A DNA stretch of 47,702 nt from the NCBI RefSeq assembly GCF_000143415.4, contig NW_003314353.1, positions 1 to 47,702 on the forward strand, given 5' to 3'. Below the pieces are notes generated by a model. That model had not been told where the DNA came from, searched no databases, and worked only from the letters and a program-made list of their open reading frames with translations. The position numbers were made by a program, and so were the translations under genes. This document shows, piece by piece, positions 10,300 to 22,229 of this stretch. Each line of letters opens with the position of its first letter. Position 1 is the stretch's first letter. The stretch comes from Selaginella moellendorffii (Eukaryota > Streptophyta > Lycopodiopsida > Selaginellales > Selaginellaceae).

Positions 10300-12240
10300 T
10301 CACTCCATTTTCACTGTCAACTTTTTAAGTTTGCACCATGTAATGACCAGTGTGATTATCACGACCAGCACAGTAAGAACAGAAATGACATAGAAACTGG
10401 CCCATAAGGGTTTTACCTCGTAGGTAGCCGTGGTAGTGAGCAACACCACGCTACCATCACTGAGGACCTGAGGTACAGTTTGCGCCTGCAAGATGTCCCG
10501 GTCCTTCTTTATGCTTTCCACGCTGCTATATGCTGTATATGCTAGTAAAACTGCATGGAATGTGAAGTTAGTGAATCAACTTGGCAAGAATAGGTTCACC
10601 ATACCTGCAAAACCGAGCACCAGGAGTGTTCTATAAAGAAACTTAAACCAAAAGCTGGGTTCCTGGCTTGAAAAAACTGATTTACTGCTCGACTGAGCAG
10701 CCTGGTCGTCAGTGTTGGAGTCCCCTACGGCGCCATCCCTGTTCCAGAAATTCTGAAACGACTCTTCGATATCTTGCAACTTGTGACTCGTTGCCAGGAA
10801 ACATGTTCCCAGGAAGGACACAATCGCTGACAAAATTCCGGTGTAGACTTGGTTTCTGTTGTTTGATCCGTCTTTCCACAGCTTGTTCTGCTTGAACTTG
10901 ACGTCTCTGAGCTGTAACATGGACTCAATCATCAGCTTGATCTCTGTGCTGATTGCAGTGTCCAGCTTGCTCACACATAGCTTGTCCTTAAACTCGAGCT
11001 GTCCCATAGGCAGATCTTCTAAACAGGGGGTACTGATCTTGTTCTCCCGGGGAGTGGGAGCCCAGAGGAATTGTCGCATCTTGTTCAGGTAGTACTCACC
11101 ATCTTCAATGCTCAGTACCAGCTGATTAGTACTGCACCTGTTCTGAACCTCCACACTCGATGGCACCGGTGACTGCTGCATCAATGCTTCGACACAGGAT
11201 GTTGTGTTCGCCATGGCTTGCAAGTTATCCGCTGTGACGGTGGTGAGGGCGTACCCGAAAGAGACATTCCCCTTAAAGGTTGCAATAAATGGTGCAGGCT
11301 TGTCAGATGAGATGTTGTGTGTGTTAAGAACAAGCCAATTGGTTCCACCGGCGTTCCAAGCCCAGTAAGACTTTGGCAAATTGCAAGGGGAACGATAGTC
11401 GAATGATCCCCAACTACTAGTGTCCATGTTCTTGGTGACCACGATACATACCTTGGTTGAGGAATTGGAACAGCCGCATTGGAGGGTAGGAAACCCAAGG
11501 TATACTGCGGCGTCGTTGCTGTAGTAAGATGGTGCAAACCCACACTTTGGCACATCCTTAGTGTTCGTAACATAGTAGTGGCTCGAGGTGTTGAGCTTCT
11601 GGTACTTGGTGAAGTCCGTCCTTGCATTGCTAGCGTAGTTGGAAAGGTAGAATCCTGCTGTGCTATGCTGCATGTTGTTCAGATCTGGCTCAATGCTGGG
11701 TGCAGTAGCAGCCCTGTAAGGGACACCAACAAGGAGCAGGCTGAGATCCACCTCGTTTTCCATCGAAAGGATGGGAGTAGTCCAGAGGCATGACCGATTG
11801 CTCTGGCTACCACCGATGGATAGGCACATGCGGATGCTGATACCCCAGTCCACTTGCATCCTCCATTGCCAGTTGCGCCGGTGCTGCTTCATGTGACCGC
11901 CTGCTATGTGGGGTTCGGCTGAGGCGTACAGCTTGTTGGCTCCCCCATCACTCGTCGAGTTGCTGATCACTCTCCATGCACTAGCTTGCTGGTAGGCAGA
12001 ATTGGCGAGCTCGATGTCGATGCCAGTTGTCGTGGAGAGGACGCTGGCGAGGGAAGAACGCAGAGACCATCTGTAGAACGGATCGAATTCGTTGACAAAG
12101 CTGTTCACTTCGGGGCATGCAAAACCCTCCCTGGACGGGAGGTCGAGGTAGAAATGATCGTCATCGGACCCATGACAGGAATGCGGGAGAAGTAGTAGTG
12201 CTGTTGCAGGCAGAAGCACTGAGAAGAGCATACTTGACAA
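10300..12240 (-). CDS. Unrecognised secreted-type protein with C-terminal membrane segments
   Basis: Two exons, 12240-10605 and 10550-10300, joined across a 54-bp GT-AG intron; 1887 nt, 628 aa. I do not recognise the family. Seen in the sequence: a strong signal peptide (about aa 1-24, Leu/Ala-rich); a large Cys-containing ectodomain to about aa 455 with at least seven N-glycosylation sequons (for example SNSTS, LNTSS, HNISS, GNVSF, ANTTS); then three hydrophobic segments near aa 459-480, 530-552 (spanning the intron) and 594-617, and a short basic tail CKLKKL. This suggests a plasma-membrane or endomembrane protein with a glycosylated lumenal or extracellular head. The long open frame, clean splice junction and ordered architecture argue for a real, possibly lineage-specific gene. 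There is no function call. Confidence 0.75.
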
Positions 12241-12605
12241 GAAGGAGGATTCTCAAAGCTAATTGCAGAAGCGCATACAAATTCAAGAAAACATATGAAC
12301 TCAAGAGGATCAGTGTGTGAGATGGAACAATGCATTTACTTTGTCACATAAACTATATAGACATCTTTTCGCTTTCATAGCAGATTAGTCAAGCTTCTTG
12401 TTCCTTTAGACAAATCCTCATTAACAAATGAGCTTAAGAGGTCTTCCATCAGGTTCAGGGTACTTACCAGTCCAAGACAGCTGTAAATATCTAATCTTTC
12501 TTGTTCACATGGCAAAAATTATTTTCTCGAAAGTCTTATTTGAGATGAAGTCAGTCTGCACAAGTTGACAAATATAAAACAACTTCACGTATTTAACAAT
12601 GTCTT

Positions 12606-12628
12606 AAAAATAATAATAATAATAATAA
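12606..12628. repeat. (TAA)n microsatellite
   Basis: Uninterrupted TAA/AAT run of about seven units. Confidence 0.9.
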
Positions 12629-13849
12629 ACAGGTTATTCTTCGTTGATGGAGTCAGAGGCACAAAGAAACTATACCCTTTTAACACACTAATAACATATG
12701 TCATAGCTACGACATAAAAGTCTTAGTGGTCATGTGGACAGAAATAGTGAGTACTCTTCTTATAATAAGCTACTGGTACCAATTACAGAAACATGCACCT
12801 TGAATCTGCAAGAAGATTACACTTATGTGGGACAAGATAAGCATAATACCTATTCAAGCTTTTAAAGCTGTCGAAAGGGTCATGCATGACATAAAAAAAT
12901 TGTGAAATAGATTTTAGGGGCATCACATTAGTAGAGTTTAGATAGACATTATTTGTTCTAAAAAAGGTTTGTTGCACATAAATTGTCTAAAACAATATAA
13001 AATCCTCACTAATATGGTAGAAACTTGTAAAGTTCTCATTACACACAAACATAAGGGATGAACTCTAAAGAAAAAGAATGGTATAGATGGCTTGTGAAGC
13101 TTAAAGATGGTAACTTACTTGGCTTACAAAGTTATAAAATTACTTCTAACAGATAATGTGTTTGGAAAACATGTACAGTCTAATGACCTAAACCTATCAC
13201 AAAATGTTATTCTCACAACTTTAAATGATCTCTCTGTAAAAGTGAATGATTAAGTCCTTTCAAATGACTGGCAGAAGAATAATATATAGAAGTAGACATT
13301 GTAGAAATATATTTGGATGAAGAGATGTTAGAGCACCTTATTGAGTTCTTAAACTTAGTAACATCATACAATATCAACACCAAAAAAAGCCTTTGTGAAC
13401 TAATTATAACTAAAGCACTACCAAATATTATAAAATTTGAAATTCTACATAATACTATGCAAGGAAAAATAAGTCCTTCTACCAAGAATCTCTGTAAAAC
13501 CAACTACATAGACATACCATTCATCCTTAAACACCAACAATTCTCTATAAGGTTTGTCTTCTCTATAAAAAGTTGCAAATCAAACACTACAAAATGTAGG
13601 TATCTAGCACCCACAGTTGCACTTTCTAAAGGAACATCAAAGAAAAAAATGATAATATCTATCAAACAGTGTGCAAGGTGTGCTTTAGAACCATAATGTT
13701 TACATAAAAAATATTGTACACAAGGAAATTCTCTGGGATTCATGTCACCAATGCAAAAGAATTCCTATTTATTTGGATTTAGTATGCTAGAATATCTAAA
13801 ATGATATCTAAGAATATTCTAAATATATCCACTATCTAGGCCGATATTT

Positions 13850-14060
13850 ATGGGATATTTTAGCATCTATTCATTTGCATTTATAGTTTATAAACTTTGT
13901 TAAACACATTTATATTCCATCAAACTTAATTTGTTTAACTCTAGTACAAATCTCTTGCCAAAGATCAAGTGAGCCTAAGCAGGAATCCAAGAATCGGGAA
14001 GGGGAGAAGAATGAAATTAATGTGCTTCATCTTAGCCACCTCTAGATAGATTTGGAACTC
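13850..14060 (+). repeat. Dispersed repeat, copy 1
   Basis: Matches, in reverse complement, sequence near 29980-30240. Shared landmarks are ctcttgccaaagatcaa, caggaatccaagaatc, the gtgcttcat block and tttataaactttgttaa. The pair lies about 16 kb apart in opposite orientation, as expected for a dispersed non-coding transposable-element family. Confidence 0.65.
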
Positions 14061-14144
14061 ACTATTACTTGCCCTAGGTCCTTGTATGGGTATTCAAGTA
14101 ATTTAAAGTATCTCTCCTGGCACATTTATTTATTTCAAATTTAG

Positions 14145-14148
<4 letters not shown>

Positions 14149-14228
<80 letters not shown>
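14149..14228. repeat. (TC)40 microsatellite
   Basis: Eighty bases of perfect TC dinucleotide repeat. Confidence 0.98.
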
Positions 14229-14231
<3 letters not shown>

Positions 14232-14770
14232 TATAATATACAAAACTATACATAATAGTAAGTACTATTCAAATTGTAATGGCTTTCTTCTAAAATTAAA
14301 TTATATTTATGGTTTCAAGGTTCCTTGATACAAGGATTAATGCAAGCACTTGGAAGATGATAGTGCTGCTACAAAAGATACTCATCGAGCCTTAAAAACT
14401 CAAATCTCAAAATATAAAGATTTAACTTATAATAATATAAAATAGAATAACAACAAAAGAATAATATGCCAATATAAATAATTTGCTGCATGCATTCTAG
14501 AAATCAAATCATGTGCTATCTACAGTAAAAATTAAATTGATTTATACTTGCATAATAACCTTCATAAAATCTTATGTTATGTATATTAATAACTAGCTTC
14601 TGTTCTGGTTTCACTACTATGCTTTAAAAGAATCATGTTGGAACATGAATGTGCAAACTATACGTATAACCATTGTTGAAAAACCATTATATTTTATTAG
14701 AACCATATGTTTTTGTGAGAGTTACAAGAAAAACCATATAGAAAGTAAAATGAAAACAATATTCACGGGA

Positions 14771-15200
14771 GCATGAGCACTCACGCCCATCAATCACTAG
14801 GAGCATCAACTCCTCAAGGAATTGAACTTATAATATGGCAACTATCATCCACACAGAGCCTTCAACAAAGCTCTTCCTTCTCCTCCTCACTGCTTCTGGC
14901 TTTTCTCTTCCTCCTCAAGCGTGTTGCCAAGTTTACAACCCCACCAAGTGGAAGTTGGATCCTCTCCGACTACTTCAATCACTGACAGTCTCACACCTCA
15001 GATGAGAAGTATGGTGTGGTGAGAGAAGTTCTCCCAGATATGGTGATAGGACTTCTTTTTCTTTCTTTCAATTTTGACAAACCAACTGTGTAACTGCTAT
15101 TGTAAACAACCTCTTGTGAGTTAGATTTGTAGAGTTTAAGTTTTGTAAATGATGTGCAACTAAAAATAATTATGAGAAAAGCTATAATTCTTTGATAGAA
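14771..15200 (+). pseudogene. 3' fragment of the RIN2/RIN3-like RING E3 gene
   Basis: Degenerate copy of the last two exons, the last intron and part of the 3' untranslated region of the minus-strand E3 gene at 18.1-20.5 kb, here on the plus strand. Recognisable pieces are the IELIIWQLSST frame (parent IELIMRQLSST), the TPQMRSM region, the final caaccaactgtgtaactgct exon and the shared tail after the stop. Remnant intron sequence shows it arose by DNA duplication, not retroposition. Frameshifts and a lost RING domain make it non-functional. Confidence 0.75.
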
Positions 15201-15382
15201 TGAAAACAAGATTTTAAGGGTATTGTCAGCACCCAGCGTGATCTCTATCACCAGCACAGCATGAACGTATGGAAAGGAATTGTCTCAATGCAAATGCGGG
15301 AAATCTTAAATCAAACTGTCCTCCACGACATGCCGTGCGAAGAGAGAGAATTGTTGTCCTAGGGATTAGGGTTTGTGGGAAA

Positions 15383-16434
15383 ATGGCGCTGCTAGTGGCG
15401 AAGAGGACGAGCGCGGATGTAGAGATGGCGCGCGGCTTCAAGGAGCATGCGACATGGAGCCCCTACGAGAACAATGGCGGGTGAGTGATCTTGGATCGCG
15501 CTTTGCTTCCTGTGGACGGATTTTCGCAGGACTTGCGTCGCGATTGCTGGATTGGATTATTGCATCGTCGCAGCTGACACGAGATTGTCGCTTGGCTACA
15601 GCATACTGACCAGAGGCCATTCTAAGCTGTTTAAGCTGTAAGTTTTTCTTGAGTTTGGAAAAAATGTGATTTTTCTTTCCTATCTTTCGCAGCTCAGACA
15701 CTGCGGTCATGGCTTCCTCTGGCTTCCAGGCCGATGTGAGAACTCTGCAAAAGAATCTAGAAGCCCGGCAAAAGGTTTGTTCCTCTTTGTTTCCAGATTT
15801 TCGCCTTAGACCGCTGCTTTTTTGTTTCTCTCGAAACAGGGTTACTACCATCAGCACGGGAAACCAATGTCTTGCCCAGGGATGGCGCAGCTCCTGTCGA
15901 ACACCCTCTATTACAAACGCTTCTTTCCATACTACAGTTTCAACGTTCTTGGTGGTCTAGACACCGAAGGTACGTTTGGAAGAGAGAATCAAAGTCTAAA
16001 TCTTTGTGGAGGCTTGTAGGCAAGGGATGTGTCTACACTTATGACGCTGTTGGTTCTTACGAGCGGACAGGATATAGTACCCAGGGAAGCGGTGCAGAGT
16101 TGATAATGCCGATTCTGGATAACCAGCTCAAGTCTGCCAGTCCTCTCCTTTATCCTCCAAGGGTGAGAAATCGTTCTTCTCTGTTGCTGACTGCGGGGAG
16201 TTTACAGGAAACAGCAACGCCCCTCACGGAACAAGAGGCTTTGGAAATTGTCAAGGACACTTTCGCTTCGGCTACGGAGCGCCAGATATACACCGTTCGT
16301 ATTGCGTTTTCTGGGTCTCGCGAGCTTGAAACTCAACGCAAACTTGTGTGGTGTTGCAGGGAGATGGACTTGAGATTGTTGTCATCAACAAGGATGGAAT
16401 ACACAAGGAGTATTTAGACCTCAAGAAAGATTAG
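15383..16434 (+). CDS. PBF1: 20S proteasome subunit beta type-1 (beta-6)
   Basis: Seven exons: 15383-15480, 15530-15637, 15693-15774, 15840-15969, 16020-16162, 16208-16294, 16360-16434; 723 nt, 240 aa; introns 45-65 bp, all GT-AG. This is the non-catalytic beta-6 subunit of the proteasome core beta ring, in cytosol and nucleus. Diagnostic stretches are [80 protein letters not shown] and [13 protein letters not shown], ending YLDLKKD. Like the subunit elsewhere, it has no processed N-terminal Thr nucleophile. The ATG at 15383 adds about 20 residues before the usual plant start; the in-frame ATG at 15425 would give the typical length. The orthology is strong. Confidence 0.96.
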
Positions 16435-18095
16435 GCACTCTCTTTCCACGCTGTGTTGAGTCTTACGATATATTTCATGCCCTGACTGCCGGGTGTGACT
16501 TTTTCATTTGTGTTATATTCTTAAACTAATCCTTCTTGGTTTAGGGTTGACAAAAAAACGTTACAAAAACTGCAAAAGGTAGATTTATTTTGTTTCCGTT
16601 AATTAATTCTAACTTAATCATCTGTAAATTTTATTTTATTTTAAAACAACCTAAAGAAAAGCAGCAAATTATTTCTATTGGCATCCTATTCTTTTTTATA
16701 TTATTACAAGGTAAAAAAAATTGAATTTGTAATATTAATTTTCTTATAATTGGAAGAAAAAAGGCTATTAGTATCTCTAGTATTGGCATTATCATCTTCA
16801 TATGTTTGCATTAATCTTCATAGCAAGGGACGCCAAAATTATATTATACAACCAAGAAAGACCTTGCGAGAGATTTCTTCTTGGATGGGCTACACTACAC
16901 CCTTTTGGAGTGAATTGGGGTGGTTGGAGTGATTGTTCCATAGAACTTTCTGGCTTATCTCAACAAAGTCAAGTCTGCATTAACTTGTGAAAACATAATA
17001 GTTGTTAACAGACACCTTTGACAAGACTAGTCTTTCTCAAGAGGCACAGGGGAAAGTTTGAACAAAGAAGATGTTGAGAAGACGGATGCAAAAGGCTGTT
17101 TATGTTCCAAAAGAGGAAACTTTCAGCATCCAGGCTTGGAAAGGCCTAGGAACTCTTCATCTAGATGCAAGAGCAAGGCTATAGTCATACAGCCTTTGTT
17201 CTTCACTGCCTTGGGAACGAAGTCTTATAATGGCATTTTTTCTTCAGGGCTGCTGACTTGCAACACCTTTCTCCAAATATCAATCCCTCCAACGGTGCAG
17301 TTCTACATACACGTAATCCTAGGCAAACGATTGGCCAAAGAAATATGTGAATTTCTATGAGAAATGGAGATCAAGTGTTAATCCTCAGTCATAGACACCA
17401 TACTTGCAATTACACCATAGGGATATAACACTTCTCACCACAAACACCAACAACCCAGAGAGGATTGCATTTAGGTTCTAACCCAGGATGTGACAAGGAA
17501 GTGTAGGAGGTGGATAGGTGAAGCCCAGGCTAGGAACTGAAGGCTTGACCTGGAAAAGTTCACCAAATCACGTAATAATATAAAGTAGACTAATAACAAA
17601 ACATTATTATGCTAATATAAATCATTTGTAGTGGATATTTCTAGAATATTCGTACAATCAACCTAAAATATTCTAGCATATTTTATCGGTGAAGATTAAA
17701 TAAACAAGAAGATTTACATGGTCAGTTTATCGTCTCTCATTAACTAGCTTCCCAAGCCAATAATCAATGGGTTGTTTGCTTTGAATGCTATTCATCTTTG
17801 TTCTGTTTTCTTGTGTGATCCGTCGGCACACAGGTGGTTCATTCGGTGTACAGGGCGTTGAGCAGCATGGGATTTCTGCTGGCTGTTCTTCAGGTAAACA
17901 GACGCACATTTAGTATGGTGCTGATGCAGCGGACGTTTAGGCTAGGACACTATCAAAAGGAAGAAAAGGGATTCCCTCCTAAGCATTTAAAATTGTTCCT
18001 GTTCTTCATCCTATCGAGAAAAACTAGAGCTTTTCTACCAAAACTATTTTCAGCTGTGTGTCATTTACAAAAAACTTACACTCTACGCATCTCAC
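16435..18095. other. Intergenic region with decayed repeats
   Basis: No gene supported. About 16790-16850 resembles 29645-29710 (shared tagcaagggac and a preceding gcattatca block), and about 17570-17655 resembles 14420-14510, so this is probably old transposable-element debris. A 100-codon frame at 17058 has no recognisable features. Confidence 0.4.
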
Positions 18096-20462
18096 TCACA
18101 AGAGGTTGTTTACAGTAGCAGTTACACAGTTGGTTCGTCTCAACTCCTGCAAAATCGAAAGAATGGAAAAGAAGTCAGTGATGGAACAAACTAATCACGC
18201 AAAGAACTATCATACCTGGACGATACGATCGTCCGAGACATGCGGAAGGACTTCTCTCACCATGCCCACCATGCTTCTCATCTGAGGTGTCAGACCATCA
18301 GTAATGGAAGTAGCCGGAGTGGATCCAGCTTCCACCTGGTGAGGTTGTAAACTTGGCGACGCGCCAGAGGAGGAAGAGAAAGGCCAGAAGCCCCAAGTGG
18401 TAGAAGACGGTGGCGAGGAGGAAGAGGAAGAGCTTTGTTGATGGTTTCGTGTGGACGATAGCTGCCGCATTATAAGCTCGATCCGGCTGAGGCCCCGTGG
18501 AGCTGATGATGCCGAGCCTTCTCCTGGCGATTGACGGGCGTGAGAGCTCCCGGAACCGGAGAAGTGTCGCACCATCAACTCTAGCCTTCCGAGGCCTCGA
18601 GAGTTTGAAGCGGCGTTGTCAGAGGAGGACTGCCCGGCTGCCACCGTCGTCCACTCCGAATCAGATCCAGAACCTCTACATCGACGCATTAACAGTGTCA
18701 AGCTTCGATGACGAGCAAAGGTGCCTACCTCCACAAACTCGCCGCATTGTGTTGGCTCGTTCTCGTGAAGCTCTGGTGGGAACGTCCCAGAGTTCTTAGA
18801 TTTCCCATGAAAAGGGGCCTTCGACAAGTTGGACATGAGTATGTGTCTGCGAGGCCTTGATCTAGCCTGCACAGGGCCAAGTTCACACACATGAGAAAAT
18901 TCTTAAACATGAAAGTTTACCATGAACGCAGGCAAGAGAGGTGGAACAGATGAGCGCATGGAAGTCTCTTCGCTTTCACCATTGGCTCCTGAAAAAGACG
19001 GTTCGCTTTCGTCAGTGAAGTGGAATGCTGCTGTTAGACACTAACTTTACAAATAGCGCAGTCGTCGTCATACGCCAGGAGTTCCTCTTGCGTGGCGTCC
19101 GGCAACGCACCTTGCAACGTGCTCATGGCCGTGCGCATCCTCATAAATCCCTTAATTCGTTTGAGGATTGCACTTAGAAGTGCCTGGAAAAAATGGAAGT
19201 GAGTGTACGTGGAACCAACGAGGTCGTTCTTACCCGGAGGTTGAGAAACAAAATGGCATCGACAACTTGAAAGGCAAGGCCCCTCAGCCACCAGATATGA
19301 AGGCAGTGTCCCAAAGCCAAGAACAAGCTCAAAAGGTCCATGCCAAAGCTGAAGTTACGAACTATCATTCCCTTCCACTCCCACGACGCACCTGGTCATA
19401 ATATCTTTCAGCCAAACAAAGTGTAGCAAAGCCAAACAGAGCACCTGCGACTGATCGATCTGGCTGCAAACCATTCGTTGCAGCGGGAGAAGTGTCTAAA
19501 GACTGACGCTGCCATGTATCCAATAGTTGCACCCCATGAACTAAAACAGCCTGGAATCACAACAAATGAGAACCAACGTTTACAAAGAAACACTACTAAG
19601 ACCTGCAACGTCTCAAACGCAATGCTCAGCGGTTCGAACAAAAGTAGCATGAAAGTGCTTATTCCCGTGTCCTTGAAAACCACGAGACACAATTGAATCC
19701 TGCGACACCAGAGAATCACAGCTGGTTAGCATGAAGTCGAAACGTGCGAAAACCGTGAAGCTCACCAGAACAAGTCCGAAAGTAAAACCAGGACAAGCAC
19801 CGAGAAAACACGCAGATGAGCATAGACTGTCGCAGTTGGAGAAGCATTTAAACGGTCCAAGCGATCCCTCGCAAGACCTTGGAACATCTAGAAGAACCAG
19901 GTTACGTTACGGCGGTAAAGATCCATAGTCCCCATACCTTAAGGAAACCAAGCACGGCGAACCACGCGAGCCAGAGAGCTATTTGCATCATCTCGGGCTG
20001 GACAACCCAGGTGAGAAAGAGTCCCTGTACATCAATGAATCGCTTTAACTTTAAAAAGCCTTTGCAAGGAATCTCGCCTACCTTGAAGAGGACGTAGTTG
20101 ATCATCCGTTCCACGACTTTCTGAGTCTCCAGGAGCGTAAGAGTACCAAAGAAAATAGTCTGCACAAAGAAGTAGAAGGGATAAGCAACGAAGACAATGG
20201 AAAAAAAAAAAAGTGTTCAAACCTTCATACAAAGAGCTAGAACAACGAAGAAGTTGACGAGGAGATTGGCCAGCAGCACGATTGTGAGAGACGACTGAAG
20301 CAGCGATTGGAGCAATTGAGCTGTGTCGACAGGATCAAATGCCTTCTTGTCCACGGAAATCCCTGGCAAGACCTTCTGGAGCACCGAATTTATCCTCCAC
20401 ACAATCCCGCCCAAGCTAATCGCCGTGTACATGGCCACAAACGATCCATAGCCTCCAGCCAT
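18096..20462 (-). CDS. RING-H2 E3 ubiquitin ligase, RIN2/RIN3 (AMFR/gp78) type
   Basis: Twelve exons on the minus strand: 20462-20223, 20159-20082, 20024-19938, 19887-19766, 19699-19603, 19550-19445, 19391-19234, 19183-19046, 18988-18921, 18866-18729, 18675-18216, 18146-18096; 1743 nt, 580 aa; introns 50-69 bp. It is a multipass endomembrane or plasma-membrane ligase. Several hydrophobic segments precede LLLFEPLSIAFETLQ and LALGHCLHIWWLRGLAF, then RIKGFMRMR. The RING-H2 domain (about aa 337-385) has CAICKEPM, CAHLFHLSCLRSW and YSCPTCRRPLF. A Ser-rich linker follows, then a CUE-like C-terminus (about 536-580) with MVREVLPHVSDDRIVQ, ending VNNLL. The whole order matches plant RIN2/RIN3, membrane E3s that bind the RPM1 immune receptor in Arabidopsis; that partner is not implied here. 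A decayed fragment of its 3' end lies at 14.8-15.2 kb. Confidence 0.92.
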
Positions 20463-21114
20463 GGTCTCGAAATCCCTCTCAAACAAGAAAGGAGGAGGAG
20501 AAAGAAGAAGCTCTACATTCGGATGAACCCTATAAACCCAGGGAGCTGAGCTAGCTCCTGCGATGCCGCGATTCTACAGCGATTCTAGCAAATCTTTCTC
20601 GCGGCAATGGCGACCGCGATGCGAAATTTACCCGCGACGATCGATCGCTGCGCGCCAGGCCGCGGAATCTTTCCTCCTCCGCCCTGGAAACAAGAGAGGG
20701 GAGAAAAACCCTTCGACCTAACAGTCCACTCGAGACTATTTCACTTCTTCCAATTTCTATATGGTGACAAACACACACATTGATTGGATCCTTTTAAATC
20801 CTCTCTGGATAAACTTTGCCTCTATTTGTGTGTCACAAGTGAGCGCTTTAAGTTATAAAGAAGAAAAAGAGACAATGCAAAGCTTGTGAGCTCTGGGTTT
20901 TTCTTCTTCTTCTTCTTCGTGCTTATTTGGATTGTCGCGAGGTAAAAAAAAAAAATTTCATCTTTCACGCTTTGCGTTGAAGGATCGCTGAAAAAATCAT
21001 CGCTGAGCCGGGTGAAAAACTTGGAACCAAAAAATCTCTCATGCTTTCCTGTCTCGAGTGGAAAGTTTGCCTCTTCTGTGTGTGTGTCTTTGTTGTTTTT
21101 TTCATCGCTAGCTA
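20463..21114. other. Intergenic: 5' leader of the E3 gene and 3' region of RPC8
   Basis: Contains a tcttcttcttcttct run and A-rich stretches. Frames here are short shadows of untranslated sequence; no gene supported. Confidence 0.5.
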
Positions 21115-22044
21115 TCACCACCATGAGACGAGCCCGAGTCCGTCGGAGTTTATATCTCCCTGGAATGATCTAGATTAGAGAACAAAAAGAATTCAAGCTT
21201 GGAAGTTTTCTTGCTTACGATGACTTCCATTGGAGCGAAAGGTTGAGCGTCTCTTTCTTGCTCCAGAGGAATTGGGGGATATCTTACTTTTAAAACTCTA
21301 AACCGGACCTAGAAGAACGAAACAGTGAGTCCATGGATTAGAAAACAGTGATTCCGCTCACCTCTTCTTCAAGGTCCATGAACATCTCGTTTTCTTGGTA
21401 GTTCCACACCCATAGTTTCTCGTTCTCGTCACTGTTTGATATTGGATCGGATCAGCCGAAGAAACGAAAGCAAAAACTGGATTTTTTTGCTATGACTTAC
21501 AATTTAGAGGGCTGCTGGAGTTGATGGTGAGGCACGATTATGTCTTCGAAAAAACCCATCGACACTGGAAACACGAAAAAATCCCTCGATCAAACCAAGA
21601 AAAATAAGTTCTTTCGAAGGGAAACTTACAAACCAGCCCATTCTTGTCGCATTTCTTGAGCTTCGCGACCAAAATCTCTCCTGGAAATGGACGAAACATG
21701 ACCAGCTGAAACTCCACCTGGAAATCCCCTTAAAAATTCGCTATCTTTCGAGTAAAGGAGATTGCTTACAGTGTAAGTCGGAGCTCCATCGCCAGGGAAA
21801 ACAAATCCCCCTTCGATCGATTGGATATCGTACAGCGACACGCACAGCCCCAGATCCTTGACGACCTGGAAATATATAAAAACCAACAATGTAGCTCCAA
21901 TGGGGGAGATTATCACCGGCGATCGACACGCACCTTGTCCAGGAACAATCTGTGGATCTCGAGCGTGATGGCGTCGAGCAGCGGCAGCACGAGATTGGCG
22001 GGCGGGATTCGCAGCGTGTCCCGCAGCTTGGACAGGACGAACAT
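21115..22044 (-). CDS. NRPC7: RNA polymerase III subunit RPC8/RPC25 (NRPC7)
   Basis: Seven exons on the minus strand: 22044-21934, 21865-21770, 21717-21630, 21564-21501, 21431-21362, 21308-21219, 21159-21115; 564 nt, 187 aa; introns 52-69 bp. This is the Rpb7-like stalk subunit of RNA polymerase III, which with its Rpc17-type partner helps transcription initiation of tRNA and 5S genes. The N-terminal SHS2/Rpb7-N part starts MFVLSKLRDTLRIPP and runs through VKDLGLCVSLYDI and FVFPGDGAPTYTVEFQ. The OB-fold part has FRPFPGEILVAKLK and LSMGFFEDIIVP, and the subunit-typical ending is PFAPMEVI followed by DGLGLVSWW. The length is typical. Its start lies 185 bp from the end of the NAGS gene on the same strand. 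Confidence 0.93.
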
Positions 22045-22229
22045 CCTTAAAACCATAAACCCTAAAAACCTATCCACTGGCCTTTGCCTAGTATAGCGGC
22101 CTTTGGATAGGTTTAGCGCGTGCGAGCACGAATGGAGTTCCTACCGTAGTGGTAGGAACTTCATTTTTTAAAATGCACGTCGGGATTTCGAATCTCTCTA
22201 GATTGTTTTTTTTTTTGGCTTTTTCTCTT

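Larger units (their letters stand above)
12241..14148. other. Long AT-rich intergenic region
   Basis: Holds a short (TAA)n run, a dispersed repeat near 13850-14060 and weak AT-rich frames (for example a 127-codon frame at 13313 on +). The latter have low-complexity composition and no recognisable domain, so I do not call them genes. Confidence 0.45.

Noticed and set aside
13313-13696. 127-codon plus-strand frame
   Set aside because: AT-rich, no recognisable domain, no splice partner, no better than chance in this composition.
14149-14228. CRISPR or other spacer array
   Set aside because: It is a plain TC dinucleotide run; no repeat-spacer structure exists anywhere in the window.
17058-17360. 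100-codon plus-strand frame
   Set aside because: No family resemblance, and it sits in repeat-derived intergenic DNA.
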